From positions 1,124,181-1,188,180 of the forward strand of contig NZ_JAFMZO010000001.1 of the NCBI RefSeq assembly GCF_024436395.1: a DNA stretch of 64,000 nucleotides, given 5' to 3'. This document shows positions 47,527 through 57,492 of the stretch, in pieces. The position numbers and the translations under genes were made by a program. Positions within the stretch are counted from its first letter, which is position 1; each line of letters opens with the position of its first letter. A model generated the notes under the pieces. It had not been told where the DNA came from, ran no database searches, and saw only the letters and a list, made by a program, of their open reading frames with translations. This stretch comes from Paradesertivirga mongoliensis. Its GTDB lineage: Bacteria > Bacteroidota > Bacteroidia > Sphingobacteriales > Sphingobacteriaceae.

Positions 47527-48228
47527 CTATTCATCGAGCTCCATTTCAAATAAAGTGGCTATGTTTTTTTTTAGTTTAGCAGCAACCTCCTCCATATCGG
47601 GTTTATAACCAAGTTCCCTCTCCATAGAGGTTACGTCTTTGTCATCAATTCCGCAGGGAACAATGTTTTTGAAATAATTTAAGTCGGTATTTACATTAAA
47701 TGCGAAACCGTGCATGGTTACCCAGCGGCTGCATCTAACGCCCATTGCACATATTTTTCTGGCTTTCTCATTGTCGGCATCCAGCCATACCCCCGTGAAA
47801 CCGGGAAATCTTCCGGCTTCAATGTTATATTCTGCAAGCGTCAAAATGATAGCTTCTTCCAGCGTTCTTAAATATAAATGGATATCCGTAAAGAAATTAT
47901 CGAGGTCTAAAATCGGGTAACCTACAATCTGCCCGGGACCGTGATACGTGATATCTCCGCCGCGGTTTATTTTGTAATACGTTGCGTCAGCGTTCTTCAG
48001 GCCTTCGTTATCAAGTAAAAGATTTTCTTGCTTGCCGCTTTTGCCGATGGTGTACACATGCGGATGCTCGACAAAGATTAGATAATTTGCTGTTGGCTGG
48101 TCCGAGTCATGCTTCCGGTTAGCGATCTTCGATTCTACTATTGCACTGAAAAGTTCTTCCTGGCGGTCCCAGGCTTGCTGGTAATCTAATAATCCCCAGT
48201 TCTGAAAATAGGCTTTCTTATTTTTCAT
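47527..48228 (-). CDS. lipB: Octanoyltransferase LipB
   Basis: A 233-aa lipoyl(octanoyl) transferase that moves octanoyl groups from acyl carrier protein to lipoyl domains of the pyruvate and 2-oxoglutarate dehydrogenase complexes. Motifs are FVEHPHVYTIGKSG, RGGDITYHGPGQIVGYPILDL, the Lys in KICAMGVR, VTMHGFAFNVNTDL, and the active-site Cys in IVPCGI. It overlaps the phosphopantetheinyl transferase gene by 11 bases, joining two steps of acyl-carrier chemistry. Confidence 0.96.
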   Translation of the reverse strand: MKNKKAYFQNWGLLDYQQAWDRQEELFSAIVESKIANRKHDSDQPTANYLIFVEHPHVYTIGKSGKQENLLLDNEGLKNADATYYKINRGGDITYHGPGQIVGYPILDLDNFFTDIHLYLRTLEEAIILTLAEYNIEAGRFPGFTGVWLDADNEKARKICAMGVRCSRWVTMHGFAFNVNTDLNYFKNIVPCGIDDKDVTSMERELGYKPDMEEVAAKLKKNIATLFEMELDE

Positions 48229-48913
48229 TGACCTGGGTTTCGGTTATATCTGGTATCGAAGTTAAAATCTCGCTGCAGCCTGCTACATAGCCTATCATAT
48301 AATTCTCAAACTTTTCATAAAAAACGTCGAAGGTTTTACACTCCTGATCGGCTTCCAATTTTGCTTCAAAGCTTCCCTTTTGGTTGAAAGGAAATGGCTG
48401 TAGCCGGATATGGTCTTTAAAAGATACATTCCGCTTGCCTTGTAATTTGTAGACGGCTTCCTTGGCGCACCAGCAAATGTATAAATGCTCAATTTTGTGT
48501 TTGTCTTCAATAAAATCCAGTTCCTCTTTTACTAAGAATTTCTTTGCAACCCGTTCAATTTTATCTTTAATGATTTCTATGTCTATGCCCACCGGTTTAT
48601 CTTTACTAATCATTACTGCAGCATAGTCAAAAGAATGGCTGAACGAGATATGATAAGGTGAGCCTGGTAAATATGGTTTTCCGTGCTCGTCTACCTGGCA
48701 ATCAATATAATGTTTGGTATTGAGGAGCTGTCGTAAAAGAGTTCGCGTACTCAGCCAGTGCAAGTTTCGTTTGCCATTGTTCAGGCCGTTCAATACTTTT
48801 TGCTCGTGATCGCGAAGTTGTAGCTGGGCGTATAATTCTTCCGCCGACTCCTCTATCTTCCAGATAGCAAATTCGGTGCTGTCGTCAAGTTTTTTGTGGT
48901 AGGCAAGTGCCAT
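48218..48913 (-). CDS. 4'-phosphopantetheinyl transferase (Sfp/HetI type)
   Basis: A 231-aa enzyme that loads 4'-phosphopantetheine from CoA on carrier proteins. The two motifs are visible: VGIDIEIIKDKIERVAKKFL (Asp and Glu for Mg2+) and WCAKEAVYKLQGK. YHISFSHSFDYAAVMIS precedes the first. It overlaps lipB by 11 bases. It could act on acyl carrier protein or on secondary-metabolite carriers; no such synthase lies in the window. Confidence 0.9.
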   Translation of the reverse strand: MALAYHKKLDDSTEFAIWKIEESAEELYAQLQLRDHEQKVLNGLNNGKRNLHWLSTRTLLRQLLNTKHYIDCQVDEHGKPYLPGSPYHISFSHSFDYAAVMISKDKPVGIDIEIIKDKIERVAKKFLVKEELDFIEDKHKIEHLYICWCAKEAVYKLQGKRNVSFKDHIRLQPFPFNQKGSFEAKLEADQECKTFDVFYEKFENYMIGYVAGCSEILTSIPDITETQVNEK

Positions 48914-49036
48914 GATTCAAAATCGAATACTAAATATACCTGTTAGAGCGCTTGTTTGTTTAACAGTTTCTGAATATCAAAAAGCTCGTAAAATTATCTT
49001 AAAATAATCATACTTTAGGCCAAACCTTCCGTAATT

Positions 49037-49573
49037 ATGATTATTTCAGATAAACGCATTCTAGAGGAAATTGAAAAAGGAACTATCATTATAGAACCTT
49101 TCAAAAGAGAGTGTCTTGGCACCAATTCGTACGACGTTCACTTAGGGAAATATCTGGCAACCTATAAAAACAGAGTGCTTGATGCCAAGGTTCACAACGA
49201 AATAGAACATTTCGAAATTCCAAAGGACGGTTTTGTTTTGCAACCCAATACTTTGTATCTGGGCGTTACGGTAGAATATACAGAAACCCACAACCATGTG
49301 CCTTTTCTCGAAGGCAAATCGAGCACCGGGCGTCTGGGAATCGATATTCATGCTACCGCGGGTAAAGGTGATGTAGGTTTTTGTAACACCTGGACACTCG
49401 AAATTTCTTCTACACAGCCGGTACGTATCTATGCCGGAATGCCCATCGGTCAACTTATTTATTTTGAGGTAAGCGGAGAGATTGATACTTTCTATAATAC
49501 CAAGGGAAATGCTAAATACAACAGGAAAACAACCAAGCCTGTAGAAAGTATGATGTGGAAAAATACCTTTTAG
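49037..49573 (+). CDS. dcd: dCTP deaminase
   Basis: A 178-aa trimeric dCTP deaminase giving dUTP for dTMP synthesis. SSTGRLGIDIHATAGKGDVGF holds the catalytic Glu-neighbour loop, and CLGTNSYDVHLGKYL, FLEGKSSTGR and IGQLIYFEV are typical. No fused dUTPase function is evident. It is divergent from the phosphopantetheinyl transferase gene, 124 bases away, and stands as a single gene. Confidence 0.94.
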   Translation: MIISDKRILEEIEKGTIIIEPFKRECLGTNSYDVHLGKYLATYKNRVLDAKVHNEIEHFEIPKDGFVLQPNTLYLGVTVEYTETHNHVPFLEGKSSTGRLGIDIHATAGKGDVGFCNTWTLEISSTQPVRIYAGMPIGQLIYFEVSGEIDTFYNTKGNAKYNRKTTKPVESMMWKNTF

Positions 49574-49671
49574 AAAATTTACGTTATTGTTTGTGGATAT
49601 CAGACTCATTTTTAGTAAATTGAGATTGATATACCGGTTGCCTTCAAGACATTCCGCTTAAGCATTCTCCG

Positions 49672-52383
49672 ATGAAACAACGATACGTAGCCTTTCTGTT
49701 GATGCTTTTTTGCTCAGGATTAAGCTATGGTGTGGTTAACGATGACGATCCCTTAAAAGCATTTCTTCAAAAGCTTGAAGAATACCGAAACAAGCATCAG
49801 TCGGAAAAGATCCATATCCACACAGATAAGCCCTATTACAGTATCGGAGATACCATCTGGTTTAAATCGTATGTAGTAAGTGCAGAAAGTAATCAGCTCT
49901 CTGCCCTGAGCAAGGTTGTTTATGTGGAGCTTATAAACGAAAGAGACTCGGTGAAAAAAGCCCTGCGCCTGCCGCTTGTTGCAGGGTTGGCCTGGGGAGA
50001 TTTTACTTTGTCCGATTCATTGTCTGAAGGGAATTACCGTTTGCGCGCCTATACCAATTGGATGCGTAATTTCGATGAGGCATATTTTTTTGACAAGGTT
50101 ATTAAGATTGGTAATTCTTTTTCGAGCGAGGTAGTTAGCGACGTTAGCTACAGCTATTCAAAAACCGGAGTTCGCGAACATGTCGACGCTAATATAACCT
50201 ACAAAACTTTAAAGGGTGAGCCTTTACAGAACAAGGATGTAAGCTACAATATAGAACTCGATCATAGAAAAATATTGAGTGGTAGCGGCAAAACCGACAA
50301 TCTTGGCAATCTTAAAATAAGGTTTACAAACGCACAGCCTTTCATTCTCAAATCCGGAAAGATTAATACACAGCTTAAGATCGATGATAAAACGCTGGTT
50401 AGTAAATCTTTTCCTGTTAAAGCTACATCTTCTGATATTGATGTTCAGTTCTTCTCCGAAAGTGGCAGTCTCGTAACAAATATTCGCACAAAAGTGGCCT
50501 TTAAGGCCATGGGCGCCGATGGCCTGGGAAAGAAAATTACCGGCTATGTAAAGGATAGCGAGGGGAACAAAATCGCCGAGCTAAACTCCGAATACGCCGG
50601 GATGGGAAGTTTTTCATTCACTCCCCTTTCGGGGAAAACCTATGAAGCGATAGTGAGTTTTGAAGACGGGACAGAAAAAACCATCAGTTTACCCCGGGCT
50701 ACCAGCGAAGGCTATGTTATCAGCGTAAGCGATACCGACGACGAAAGCATCAGTATCAGAATCCTTGCCTCGGTTAATGTTGATATGGCACAAGAAGACA
50801 TTATACTGCTCGGGCAGCAGAATGGGGTTGTGCATTATATGTCGAGAAACAAGCTGAATAATAGTTTAATGTCGGCTAAGCTTTCAAAGAAGCGCTTCCC
50901 TTCGGGCATTATACAATTTACTTTGTTTAATAAAGCTTTTCAGCCCCTGGCCGAGCGCCTGGTTTTCATTCAGCATCCGCCCGGGCTTACCATGAAGGTG
51001 AGTACCGAAAAAGAGGATTACAAGGCCAGGGAAAAGGTGAATATGTCTTTTTTGGCTGTTGATTCGGTGGGAAAAGCCAGTCAGGGCGCATTTTCTGTAT
51101 CCGTAATCAACGAGAGTCAGGTGCCATTTGACGATGTGAACGAAACGACCATTCTTTCGAACCTTCTGTTGAGTTCTGAACTTCGCGGCTATATTGAAAC
51201 TCCCAATTATTATTTCGTTGATGCTACACCGGCAAAGCGGCGGATGCTCGATAATCTGATGCTTACACAAGGATGGAGAAAGTTTGCTTGGAAAGATATT
51301 ACATCGGGTAATTCACCACATTTAGTATTTAAGCCTGAAGTAAATCTGAGTATAACCGGCCGGGTGGTAAATTATAACGGTACACCCGCGGCAGGAGCTA
51401 ATGTAACCTTGTTAACTTCCGCCGGAACTGTGATCGTCATGGAGAAGACAACGGATGCATTGGGAAGGTTCGCTTTTAGCAATTTAAGCTTTAATGACAG
51501 CACGTCGTTTATTATACAAGCAAGAACGGTTAAGGGAAAAAAGAATGTTGATATAGAAATAGACCGGATTCCGCGTGCTATTGTGACTAAGAGTGTAAAT
51601 GCAGCGCAGGTAGAAGTAAACGTAAATCAGTCGTTAATGCCGTATCTCGCTACACGAAGCGAGCAATTTGCCGAGATGCGGGAAAAAGGTTTGTTGGGCC
51701 GAAGCATTCTACTTGCTGAAGTGAAGGTTATAGACTCAAAACCTAAAGCAAAAAATTCGAGTAACCTTAACGGCGCCGGAAATGCCGATGCTATACTTAC
51801 CGCCACAGATTTACGTGACTGTCAGAGTTTAGTCCAATGTATTCACGGAAGAGTTGCCGGTCTGATAGTTCAAAACGGGATTGCATACTTAACACGAAAT
51901 ATGCAATCATCATTTTCGGGACCCGTACCCATGCAGCTTATTATCGACGGGATGTACGTAGAGCCAGGGTTTCTATCGTCCATATATCCCGGAGATGTAG
52001 AAAGTATCGAAGTGCTTAAAAGCATTGGTAATACCGCCATTTATGGTATTCGCGGAGGCGGGGGTGTATTGATAATTACTACCAAGAGAGGTGAACGTAA
52101 TCTGTCGGCCCGTAACACTGCGCCTGGAGTAGCGTCTTTTTCTCCACAGGGACTCTATGCTGCCAGACAATTTTATTCTCCAAAGTATGACCAGCCGTCT
52201 ATAAGCTTGCCCGATTGGCGGTCGACAATCTTCTGGACTCCTAACATATTAACGGATACAGAGGGCAAGGCCTCGGTAGAGTTTTTCACAGCCGACAAAC
52301 CAGGTACTTACAAAGCTGTTATAGAAGGTCTGGATTTGAAAGGTTCTTTGGTCCGCCAGATATATCGATTTAGCGTAAAATGA
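49672..52383 (+). CDS. MG2 (alpha-2-macroglobulin-like) and TonB-plug domain protein without barrel
   Basis: A 903-aa exported protein: signal peptide (MKQRYVAFLLMLFCSGLSYG), an MG2-like domain at about 40-130 (EKIHIHTDKPYYSIGDTIWF; EGNYRLRAYTNWMRN), several beta-sandwich domains, a carboxypeptidase-regulatory-like segment (about 560-610, LSITGRVVNYNGTPAAGANV), a TonB-receptor plug domain (about 690-815: IHGRVAGLIVQ, QLIIDGMYVEPGFLSSIYPG, AIYGIRGGGGVLIITTKRG) and a final macroglobulin-like strand set (IFWTPNILTDTEGKASVEFF). No transmembrane beta-barrel follows the plug. It overlaps the enoyl-CoA hydratase gene by 4 bases. I know related architectures in Bacteroidota but no proven function. 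Confidence 0.85.
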   Translation: MKQRYVAFLLMLFCSGLSYGVVNDDDPLKAFLQKLEEYRNKHQSEKIHIHTDKPYYSIGDTIWFKSYVVSAESNQLSALSKVVYVELINERDSVKKALRLPLVAGLAWGDFTLSDSLSEGNYRLRAYTNWMRNFDEAYFFDKVIKIGNSFSSEVVSDVSYSYSKTGVREHVDANITYKTLKGEPLQNKDVSYNIELDHRKILSGSGKTDNLGNLKIRFTNAQPFILKSGKINTQLKIDDKTLVSKSFPVKATSSDIDVQFFSESGSLVTNIRTKVAFKAMGADGLGKKITGYVKDSEGNKIAELNSEYAGMGSFSFTPLSGKTYEAIVSFEDGTEKTISLPRATSEGYVISVSDTDDESISIRILASVNVDMAQEDIILLGQQNGVVHYMSRNKLNNSLMSAKLSKKRFPSGIIQFTLFNKAFQPLAERLVFIQHPPGLTMKVSTEKEDYKAREKVNMSFLAVDSVGKASQGAFSVSVINESQVPFDDVNETTILSNLLLSSELRGYIETPNYYFVDATPAKRRMLDNLMLTQGWRKFAWKDITSGNSPHLVFKPEVNLSITGRVVNYNGTPAAGANVTLLTSAGTVIVMEKTTDALGRFAFSNLSFNDSTSFIIQARTVKGKKNVDIEIDRIPRAIVTKSVNAAQVEVNVNQSLMPYLATRSEQFAEMREKGLLGRSILLAEVKVIDSKPKAKNSSNLNGAGNADAILTATDLRDCQSLVQCIHGRVAGLIVQNGIAYLTRNMQSSFSGPVPMQLIIDGMYVEPGFLSSIYPGDVESIEVLKSIGNTAIYGIRGGGGVLIITTKRGERNLSARNTAPGVASFSPQGLYAARQFYSPKYDQPSISLPDWRSTIFWTPNILTDTEGKASVEFFTADKPGTYKAVIEGLDLKGSLVRQIYRFSVK

Positions 52384-53141
52384 ATTTAATTAAGGTTACT
52401 GTAAAAGAAAAAATTGCTCTGATAACTCTGGATAAGGGGAAAACTAATGCCATTAATTTAGCAATGGTAACAGAGCTTAAGGATATATTTCAGAGTATTG
52501 AAAAAGATGATAATGTTTCGGGAGTTATTTTAACCGGGCACGGCGACTATTTTAGCGCCGGCCTTGATCTGGTAGAACTTTTTGACTATACGGAAGACCA
52601 ATTAAAATTGTTCTGGGAACAGTATTTTTCACTTATTTACATCCTCGCATCTTTTAAGAAGCCACTTATTTCGGCTGTAAATGGACATGCGCCTTCCGCC
52701 GGAACAATACTTTGTTTGTGCAGCGATTACCGGGTAATGGTTGAGGGTACGTATTCTATTGGTCTAAATGAGATAGCATTAGGCATCATTGTGCCCGACA
52801 GCTTTTTCCAATTATATACCTCATGCATAGGCAGAGGTAAAGCTAATCGCTATCTGCTCGAAGGCAGAACAATGCAGCCGGCAGAAGCCCTGGCAATTGG
52901 CCTGGTGGATGAAGTAGTAGACAAAGATGTTCTGATAAACACCGCAGTAAGGCAAATGCAGAAGTATCTTCAACTAAATCGCGCAGTATGGCAGGAAAGT
53001 AAGCTTAACCTCAGGAGAAACCTCACTTTTGCGGTGCAACCCCATCAGCCCGACCTGATAAAGAAGATTCTCGAAGAATGGTGGGCACCCTACAACCGCT
53101 CTATTTTGCAAACCATTATACAGAATTTCAAAAAAGCTTAA
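52380..53141 (+). CDS. Enoyl-CoA hydratase/isomerase family protein
   Basis: A 253-aa crotonase-fold protein: VKEKIALITLDKGKTNAIN start, the oxyanion-hole element GHGDYFSAGLDLVEL, AVNGHAPSAGTILCLCSDYRV, and the C-terminal helices. A Glu usually present for hydratase chemistry (near residue 120 to 140) is not clearly placed, so isomerase or another crotonase activity is possible. Its ATG overlaps the stop of the plug-domain gene (ATGA), suggesting translational coupling. Cytosolic, acting on acyl-CoA esters. Confidence 0.88.
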   Translation: MNLIKVTVKEKIALITLDKGKTNAINLAMVTELKDIFQSIEKDDNVSGVILTGHGDYFSAGLDLVELFDYTEDQLKLFWEQYFSLIYILASFKKPLISAVNGHAPSAGTILCLCSDYRVMVEGTYSIGLNEIALGIIVPDSFFQLYTSCIGRGKANRYLLEGRTMQPAEALAIGLVDEVVDKDVLINTAVRQMQKYLQLNRAVWQESKLNLRRNLTFAVQPHQPDLIKKILEEWWAPYNRSILQTIIQNFKKA

Positions 53142-53181
53142 ATTTGTGCAGTCAACTTAATTGATTGCTTAGCATTTCAAC

Positions 53182-53478
53182 ATGAACATCTATAGTGCCG
53201 GAACAGAAACAGAAGTAGAATCGTTTACCCTCGAGGAGATTTTGGCGGGGATCAAGGTAAATCACCGTTTAATACTTTGGAACGACGATGTCAATACCTT
53301 TGAACATGTTATTTACTGCCTGGTTAAATATCTTGATTATAACCCTTCACAGGCCGAAAAGATAGCTTGGACAATTCACAACGACGGAAAATGTGCTGTT
53401 CTGGAGGGGTCGTTTACTGAACTGGAGGTGTACCGCAAAATTTTGCAACAGGAAGGCCTTACTGTATCTATCGATTAA
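53182..53478 (+). CDS. clpS: ATP-dependent Clp protease adaptor ClpS
   Basis: A 98-aa adaptor that delivers N-degron substrates to ClpAP/ClpCP. The conserved binding surface is LILWNDDVNTFEHVIYCL, and AWTIHNDGKCAVLEGSFTELEVYRKILQQEGL finishes the fold. The N-terminus is short, as usual. It stands 40 bases after the crotonase gene and could be co-transcribed with it. Confidence 0.93.
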   Translation: MNIYSAGTETEVESFTLEEILAGIKVNHRLILWNDDVNTFEHVIYCLVKYLDYNPSQAEKIAWTIHNDGKCAVLEGSFTELEVYRKILQQEGLTVSID

Positions 53479-53582
53479 TCAGCCCTCAAACCACACAAAT
53501 ATTACCGTAATAAAGTGGTTACTACCGCTTTTTTTATAAGGGTTAGCTTTTCTTTGCACGTTCTTTGTGAGAACACAGCGAA

Positions 53583-56048
53583 ATGAAGCAAATAATAAAT
53601 ATAATAGCATCAATAGTACTCTTGTCCCAAGCCTCTCTGGCACAAACGGGCTCTTTAAGCGGCAAGGTTGTCGATTCAAATACTAAGGCAGCGCTTGACT
53701 TTGCAAGCATTGCTCTTGTAAATTCAAGCGATGGTCAGACAGCCAAAGTTTCTCAAACCAATCTCGAAGGTAATTTCAACATTTCAGATATCGCGATAGG
53801 AACCTATCGCCTAAAAGTAAGCTTTGTGGGATATCAGCCTTTCTCAAGTGATATCATTACAATATCTTCCGAGGCTCTGCAGGTCAATCTTGGCCAGATC
53901 AACCTCATCCAAAATAAGGCTAATGTGCTAAAGGAAGTGGCTATTCAGGGTCAGCGAAGCGCAATGCAGTTGGGAGTTGACCGAAAAGTTTTTAGTGTCG
54001 ACCAGAGCCTGGTAAGTGAAGGCGGTTCTGCAACCGATCTTCTTGCTAATGTGCCAACTGTTTCTGTAGATATAGACGGCAACGTTAACTTACGAGGATC
54101 AGGAAGTGTGCGGGTGTTAATTGATGGTAAGCCATCTGCCATTGGTGGGGGCGATATTTCAACAGTGTTGCAATCTTTACCCGCAAGTTCGATTGAAACT
54201 ATCGAACTTATTACCAACCCGTCTTCTAAATACGATGCAGAGGGCCAGACCGGGATTATCAATATCGTCTTAAAGAAAAACAAGAAAGTCGGAATTAATG
54301 GCGCCGTTGCCCTGTCTGCCGGAACCCAGGAAAATTATAACGCAAATACCAGCTTAAGCTACCGCGATGGTAACGTAAACCTATATGGCAATTATAGCTT
54401 TAGATATGGCACCCGTATTGGTGGGGGCTTCAATAATACTTCGTTCATCAATAGCGGACAAACGTTTAACAATTCAACAGGATCCAGAAATAACGTTGGC
54501 AACAATGCCAAAGTAGGCGTCGATTTTTATCTGAATAATAAAACGACGATTGGTGCTTCGGCGAATTTTAACGTTCGTGACAGCGAAGACAGCGAAGATA
54601 TCAGTTACATCTACCAGAACTACAGCCTGGGTAAAAATGGAACGAGTTTTCGCAAATCAGAAGAAGAAGGGATAGATAAAGGCTACGATTTGACGCTTGA
54701 TTTTAGCCGAAAGTTCAAGAAAACCGGACACGAACTGATCGCAAACTTTAGCTTTGGCGAAAGCTTTGAAGACGAGGGCTCTGTTTTGAATCAGGATTTC
54801 TTCGACACTCAGGGTTTTCGAAAAGATACACTCGACAGGCGGATTACCGACAATACCGAAAAACGCAGCAATTACAACATTCAGGTAGACTATACCCTTC
54901 CGCTGACAACGGAACAAAAGTTCGAAACCGGATACCGAACCACCATCGGCTTGGGAGAAGATGGGCAGAACTCAAGAAGGTACAACCTTCAAACTTCAAG
55001 TTTTGAGCAGGATTTTTCATTAACGAATGACTTTAACTCTGAAGATATTGTGCATGCTTTGTATGCAAACTACCAAAATCAGGTGTCAAAAGGCTTCGGA
55101 TTTCAGGCGGGATTGCGGGCAGAACAGGCCTATCTTAATACAGAGTATATCGGCCGCGACCGAACATCCTTAGCTGAAACAAGATCGCCTGGTAAGCTCG
55201 ATTATTTAAGGGTTTATCCCAGTATTTTCCTTACACAAAAGTTTAAAGGCGAAAATCAACTGCAGTTAAGCTATACTCGTCGTGTAAATCGGCCCAGAGG
55301 CTGGCAGGTAAATCCGTTTCTGGATGTTACCGATCCGAATAACCAGCGCAAGGGAAACCCGAATCTAAAACCTGAGGATATTCATTCAGTTGAATTTTCC
55401 TATATGAAATACTGGAAAGCAATAACCTTAACCTCCACGCTTTTTGCCCGCCAGGTAAATGATGTGGTGCAAAGTTATCGAACCAGGCTTAACGGAGATA
55501 CAACGTTATCCCAGTTTATAAATATCGCCAAAACCCAGGCTTCCGGTCTTGAAATTATTTCGAGGGCCGATATTGCCAAAGGCTTTAATGTTACCGCCAA
55601 TGTCAATGTCTTTTATAACAGGTTCTTCGGAAACGAGGAATATAACTTGAAGTCAAACGATGGTTATAACTGGAATACTAATCTGAGTTCAAATTTTCAG
55701 CTTCCTTATAATTTGTCGGGCCAGATTAACATGCATTACATGGGTCCGCGGATAACCGCTCAGGGCCGGGGAAAAGAAATGTTTGGTTTAGATGCGGCGC
55801 TAAGATTGGAGATGTTGAAGAAAAAGGCGAGTCTGTCGTTCAATATGCGCGATGTGTTTAATACAAGAAAATGGGGGATGATCACTCAAACAGATCAATT
55901 GGTATCTGAGTTTCAGCGGAGAATGCAGGGCCGCCAGGCAACGCTTACATTCAGTTATCGATTCGGCCAGTCTGATTTGCCACAACGCAACAGGCGCAAC
56001 GATCGCGATCAGCAGCAAGCCCCACAAATGGAAGAGCCGGTGTTTTAA
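53583..56048 (+). CDS. TonB-dependent outer membrane beta-barrel protein (OMP_b-brl family)
   Basis: An 821-aa outer-membrane protein. Residues 1-20 are a signal peptide; about 22-110 form a carboxypeptidase-regulatory-like domain (GSLSGKVVDSNTKAALDFAS); about 120-230 a TonB plug (NVPTVSVDIDGNVNLRGSGS, IETIELITNPSSKYDAEGQT); about 240-815 a transmembrane barrel with alternating strands (YTRRVNRPRGWQVNPFLDV; GNPNLKPEDIHSVEFSYMKY) ending in LTFSYRFGQSDL and a short Gln/Asn-rich tail. This class carries siderophores or other ligands or serves surface functions; no SusD-like partner is beside it. Single gene. Confidence 0.92.
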   Translation: MKQIINIIASIVLLSQASLAQTGSLSGKVVDSNTKAALDFASIALVNSSDGQTAKVSQTNLEGNFNISDIAIGTYRLKVSFVGYQPFSSDIITISSEALQVNLGQINLIQNKANVLKEVAIQGQRSAMQLGVDRKVFSVDQSLVSEGGSATDLLANVPTVSVDIDGNVNLRGSGSVRVLIDGKPSAIGGGDISTVLQSLPASSIETIELITNPSSKYDAEGQTGIINIVLKKNKKVGINGAVALSAGTQENYNANTSLSYRDGNVNLYGNYSFRYGTRIGGGFNNTSFINSGQTFNNSTGSRNNVGNNAKVGVDFYLNNKTTIGASANFNVRDSEDSEDISYIYQNYSLGKNGTSFRKSEEEGIDKGYDLTLDFSRKFKKTGHELIANFSFGESFEDEGSVLNQDFFDTQGFRKDTLDRRITDNTEKRSNYNIQVDYTLPLTTEQKFETGYRTTIGLGEDGQNSRRYNLQTSSFEQDFSLTNDFNSEDIVHALYANYQNQVSKGFGFQAGLRAEQAYLNTEYIGRDRTSLAETRSPGKLDYLRVYPSIFLTQKFKGENQLQLSYTRRVNRPRGWQVNPFLDVTDPNNQRKGNPNLKPEDIHSVEFSYMKYWKAITLTSTLFARQVNDVVQSYRTRLNGDTTLSQFINIAKTQASGLEIISRADIAKGFNVTANVNVFYNRFFGNEEYNLKSNDGYNWNTNLSSNFQLPYNLSGQINMHYMGPRITAQGRGKEMFGLDAALRLEMLKKKASLSFNMRDVFNTRKWGMITQTDQLVSEFQRRMQGRQATLTFSYRFGQSDLPQRNRRNDRDQQQAPQMEEPVF

Positions 56049-56100
56049 TCAGGACTCCATTATTAAATGAAGCTGATGCGTTATCCAAGTATTAAGGCAT

Positions 56101-56131
56101 ATATTCCATTCTGCTTGAAATAATAGAATAT
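56101..56131. repeat. Imperfect inverted repeat between the barrel gene and fucP
   Basis: ATATTCCATT and AATAGAATAT pair at 9 of 10 positions around an 11-base loop, 53 bases after the barrel stop and about 70 bases ahead of fucP. It could be an operator of the fucose operon or part of a terminator. Confidence 0.35.
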
Positions 56132-56203
56132 ATAAGAATAAAATTCAATATTCGCTCAAAGATTCTTTAATTGCAGCATCAATTAAAGTAAACCCAAAAG
56201 TCG

Positions 56204-57487
56204 ATGTCAAAAAAAAATCAATACTTGTTTCCATTAATATTGGTAACATCCCTGTTCTTTTTATGGGCATTTCTGCACAATATTAATCCAATTCTCATTC
56301 CGCATTTAAAGAAAGCATGTCAGTTAACAGACACGCAATCTTCGTTTATCGACATTTCGGTGTCGCTCGCCTATTTTTTAATCGCTATCCCCGCCGGGAT
56401 TTTCATGCAAAAATTCGGGTACAAAAAAGGAGTTTTGTTCGGGTTAGCATTATATGCGATAGGCGCATTATTGTTTATTCCGGCAGCAGATTCAAGAAAT
56501 TATACCTTCTTTCTTGCAGCCATATTTATTGTTGCAAGCGGAGCCACTTTTCTTGAGACTGTTGCGAATCCATACATCACTGTCTTAGGCGATAAGGAAA
56601 CCTCCGAGCAGCGATTAAATTTCGCCCAGTCTTTTAATGGCGTTGGTGCTTTTCTGGCGCCAATCATCGGCGGACAAGTAATCTTGTCGGGGGTTGAATA
56701 TTCGAGAGAGCAGCTTAATGCGATGAGCCCTGGGGCTTTAAATGCTTATCTGCAAACCGAGGCTGATGCAGTTAAAACGCCGTACACCGTAATTGGCCTT
56801 GCCGTAGTTGTATTAATCATCCTGTTTCTGTTCACAAAACTCCCCGAGGTAAAAGCAGAGGATAGCGAAGAACATATCGGGAGTAGTAATTTCTCTCTAA
56901 AAGTTCTGAGACATCGTCATTTGAAAATGGCTGTGCTGGCTCAGTTTTTTTACGTAGGTGCCCAGGTTGGCGTAGGGAGTTTTTTTATACGATATGCCCG
57001 TTATGTTGCAGACATGAGTGAGAAAAATGCAGCCTTTGCTTTCGGCTCCATCGCGATGGTGGGATTTATGGTCGGGCGTTTCTTTGGAACATTTATGATG
57101 AAGTACATGAAACCAGCTAAGTTATTAAGTCTGTACTCTGCTATAAATGTGCTGCTCCTTCTTGTCGCTGTACTGGCAGATGGGAAAGTTGCCTTATATT
57201 CTGTAATGGCGATACCGTTTTTTATGTCGATCATGTTCCCTACTATTTTTGCCCTGGGGATAAAAGGGCTGGGCGAAGAAACGAAGATTGCTTCTTCATT
57301 TATCGTGATGGCGATTATCGGGGGGGCGGTAGCGCCTGTGTTGATGGGCTTGATTTCTGATCAGACAGGAAGTATTCAAGTTGCCTACATCGTTCCGCTG
57401 TTATGCTTTTTGGTGATTCTGTATTTTGGCTTGGAGGGACATAAAGTGAAGGAGCCCAGGCCGGGTGTTGATTTGGATAAAATATAA
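56204..57487 (+). CDS. fucP: L-fucose:H+ symporter FucP
   Basis: A 427-aa major-facilitator-superfamily carrier with about 12 helices. The N-terminal FFLWAFLHNINPILIPHLKKACQLTDTQSSFI and the helix-4 segment FLETVANPYITVLGDKETSEQRLNFAQSFNG are characteristic of FucP, including its transport-coupling acidic residue in FLETVANPY. GAVAPVLMGLISD closes helix 11. It imports L-fucose with a proton. First gene of a six-gene plus-strand operon; the SDR start is 5 bases after its stop. Confidence 0.93.
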   Translation: MSKKNQYLFPLILVTSLFFLWAFLHNINPILIPHLKKACQLTDTQSSFIDISVSLAYFLIAIPAGIFMQKFGYKKGVLFGLALYAIGALLFIPAADSRNYTFFLAAIFIVASGATFLETVANPYITVLGDKETSEQRLNFAQSFNGVGAFLAPIIGGQVILSGVEYSREQLNAMSPGALNAYLQTEADAVKTPYTVIGLAVVVLIILFLFTKLPEVKAEDSEEHIGSSNFSLKVLRHRHLKMAVLAQFFYVGAQVGVGSFFIRYARYVADMSEKNAAFAFGSIAMVGFMVGRFFGTFMMKYMKPAKLLSLYSAINVLLLLVAVLADGKVALYSVMAIPFFMSIMFPTIFALGIKGLGEETKIASSFIVMAIIGGAVAPVLMGLISDQTGSIQVAYIVPLLCFLVILYFGLEGHKVKEPRPGVDLDKI

Positions 57488-57492
57488 TTGAA

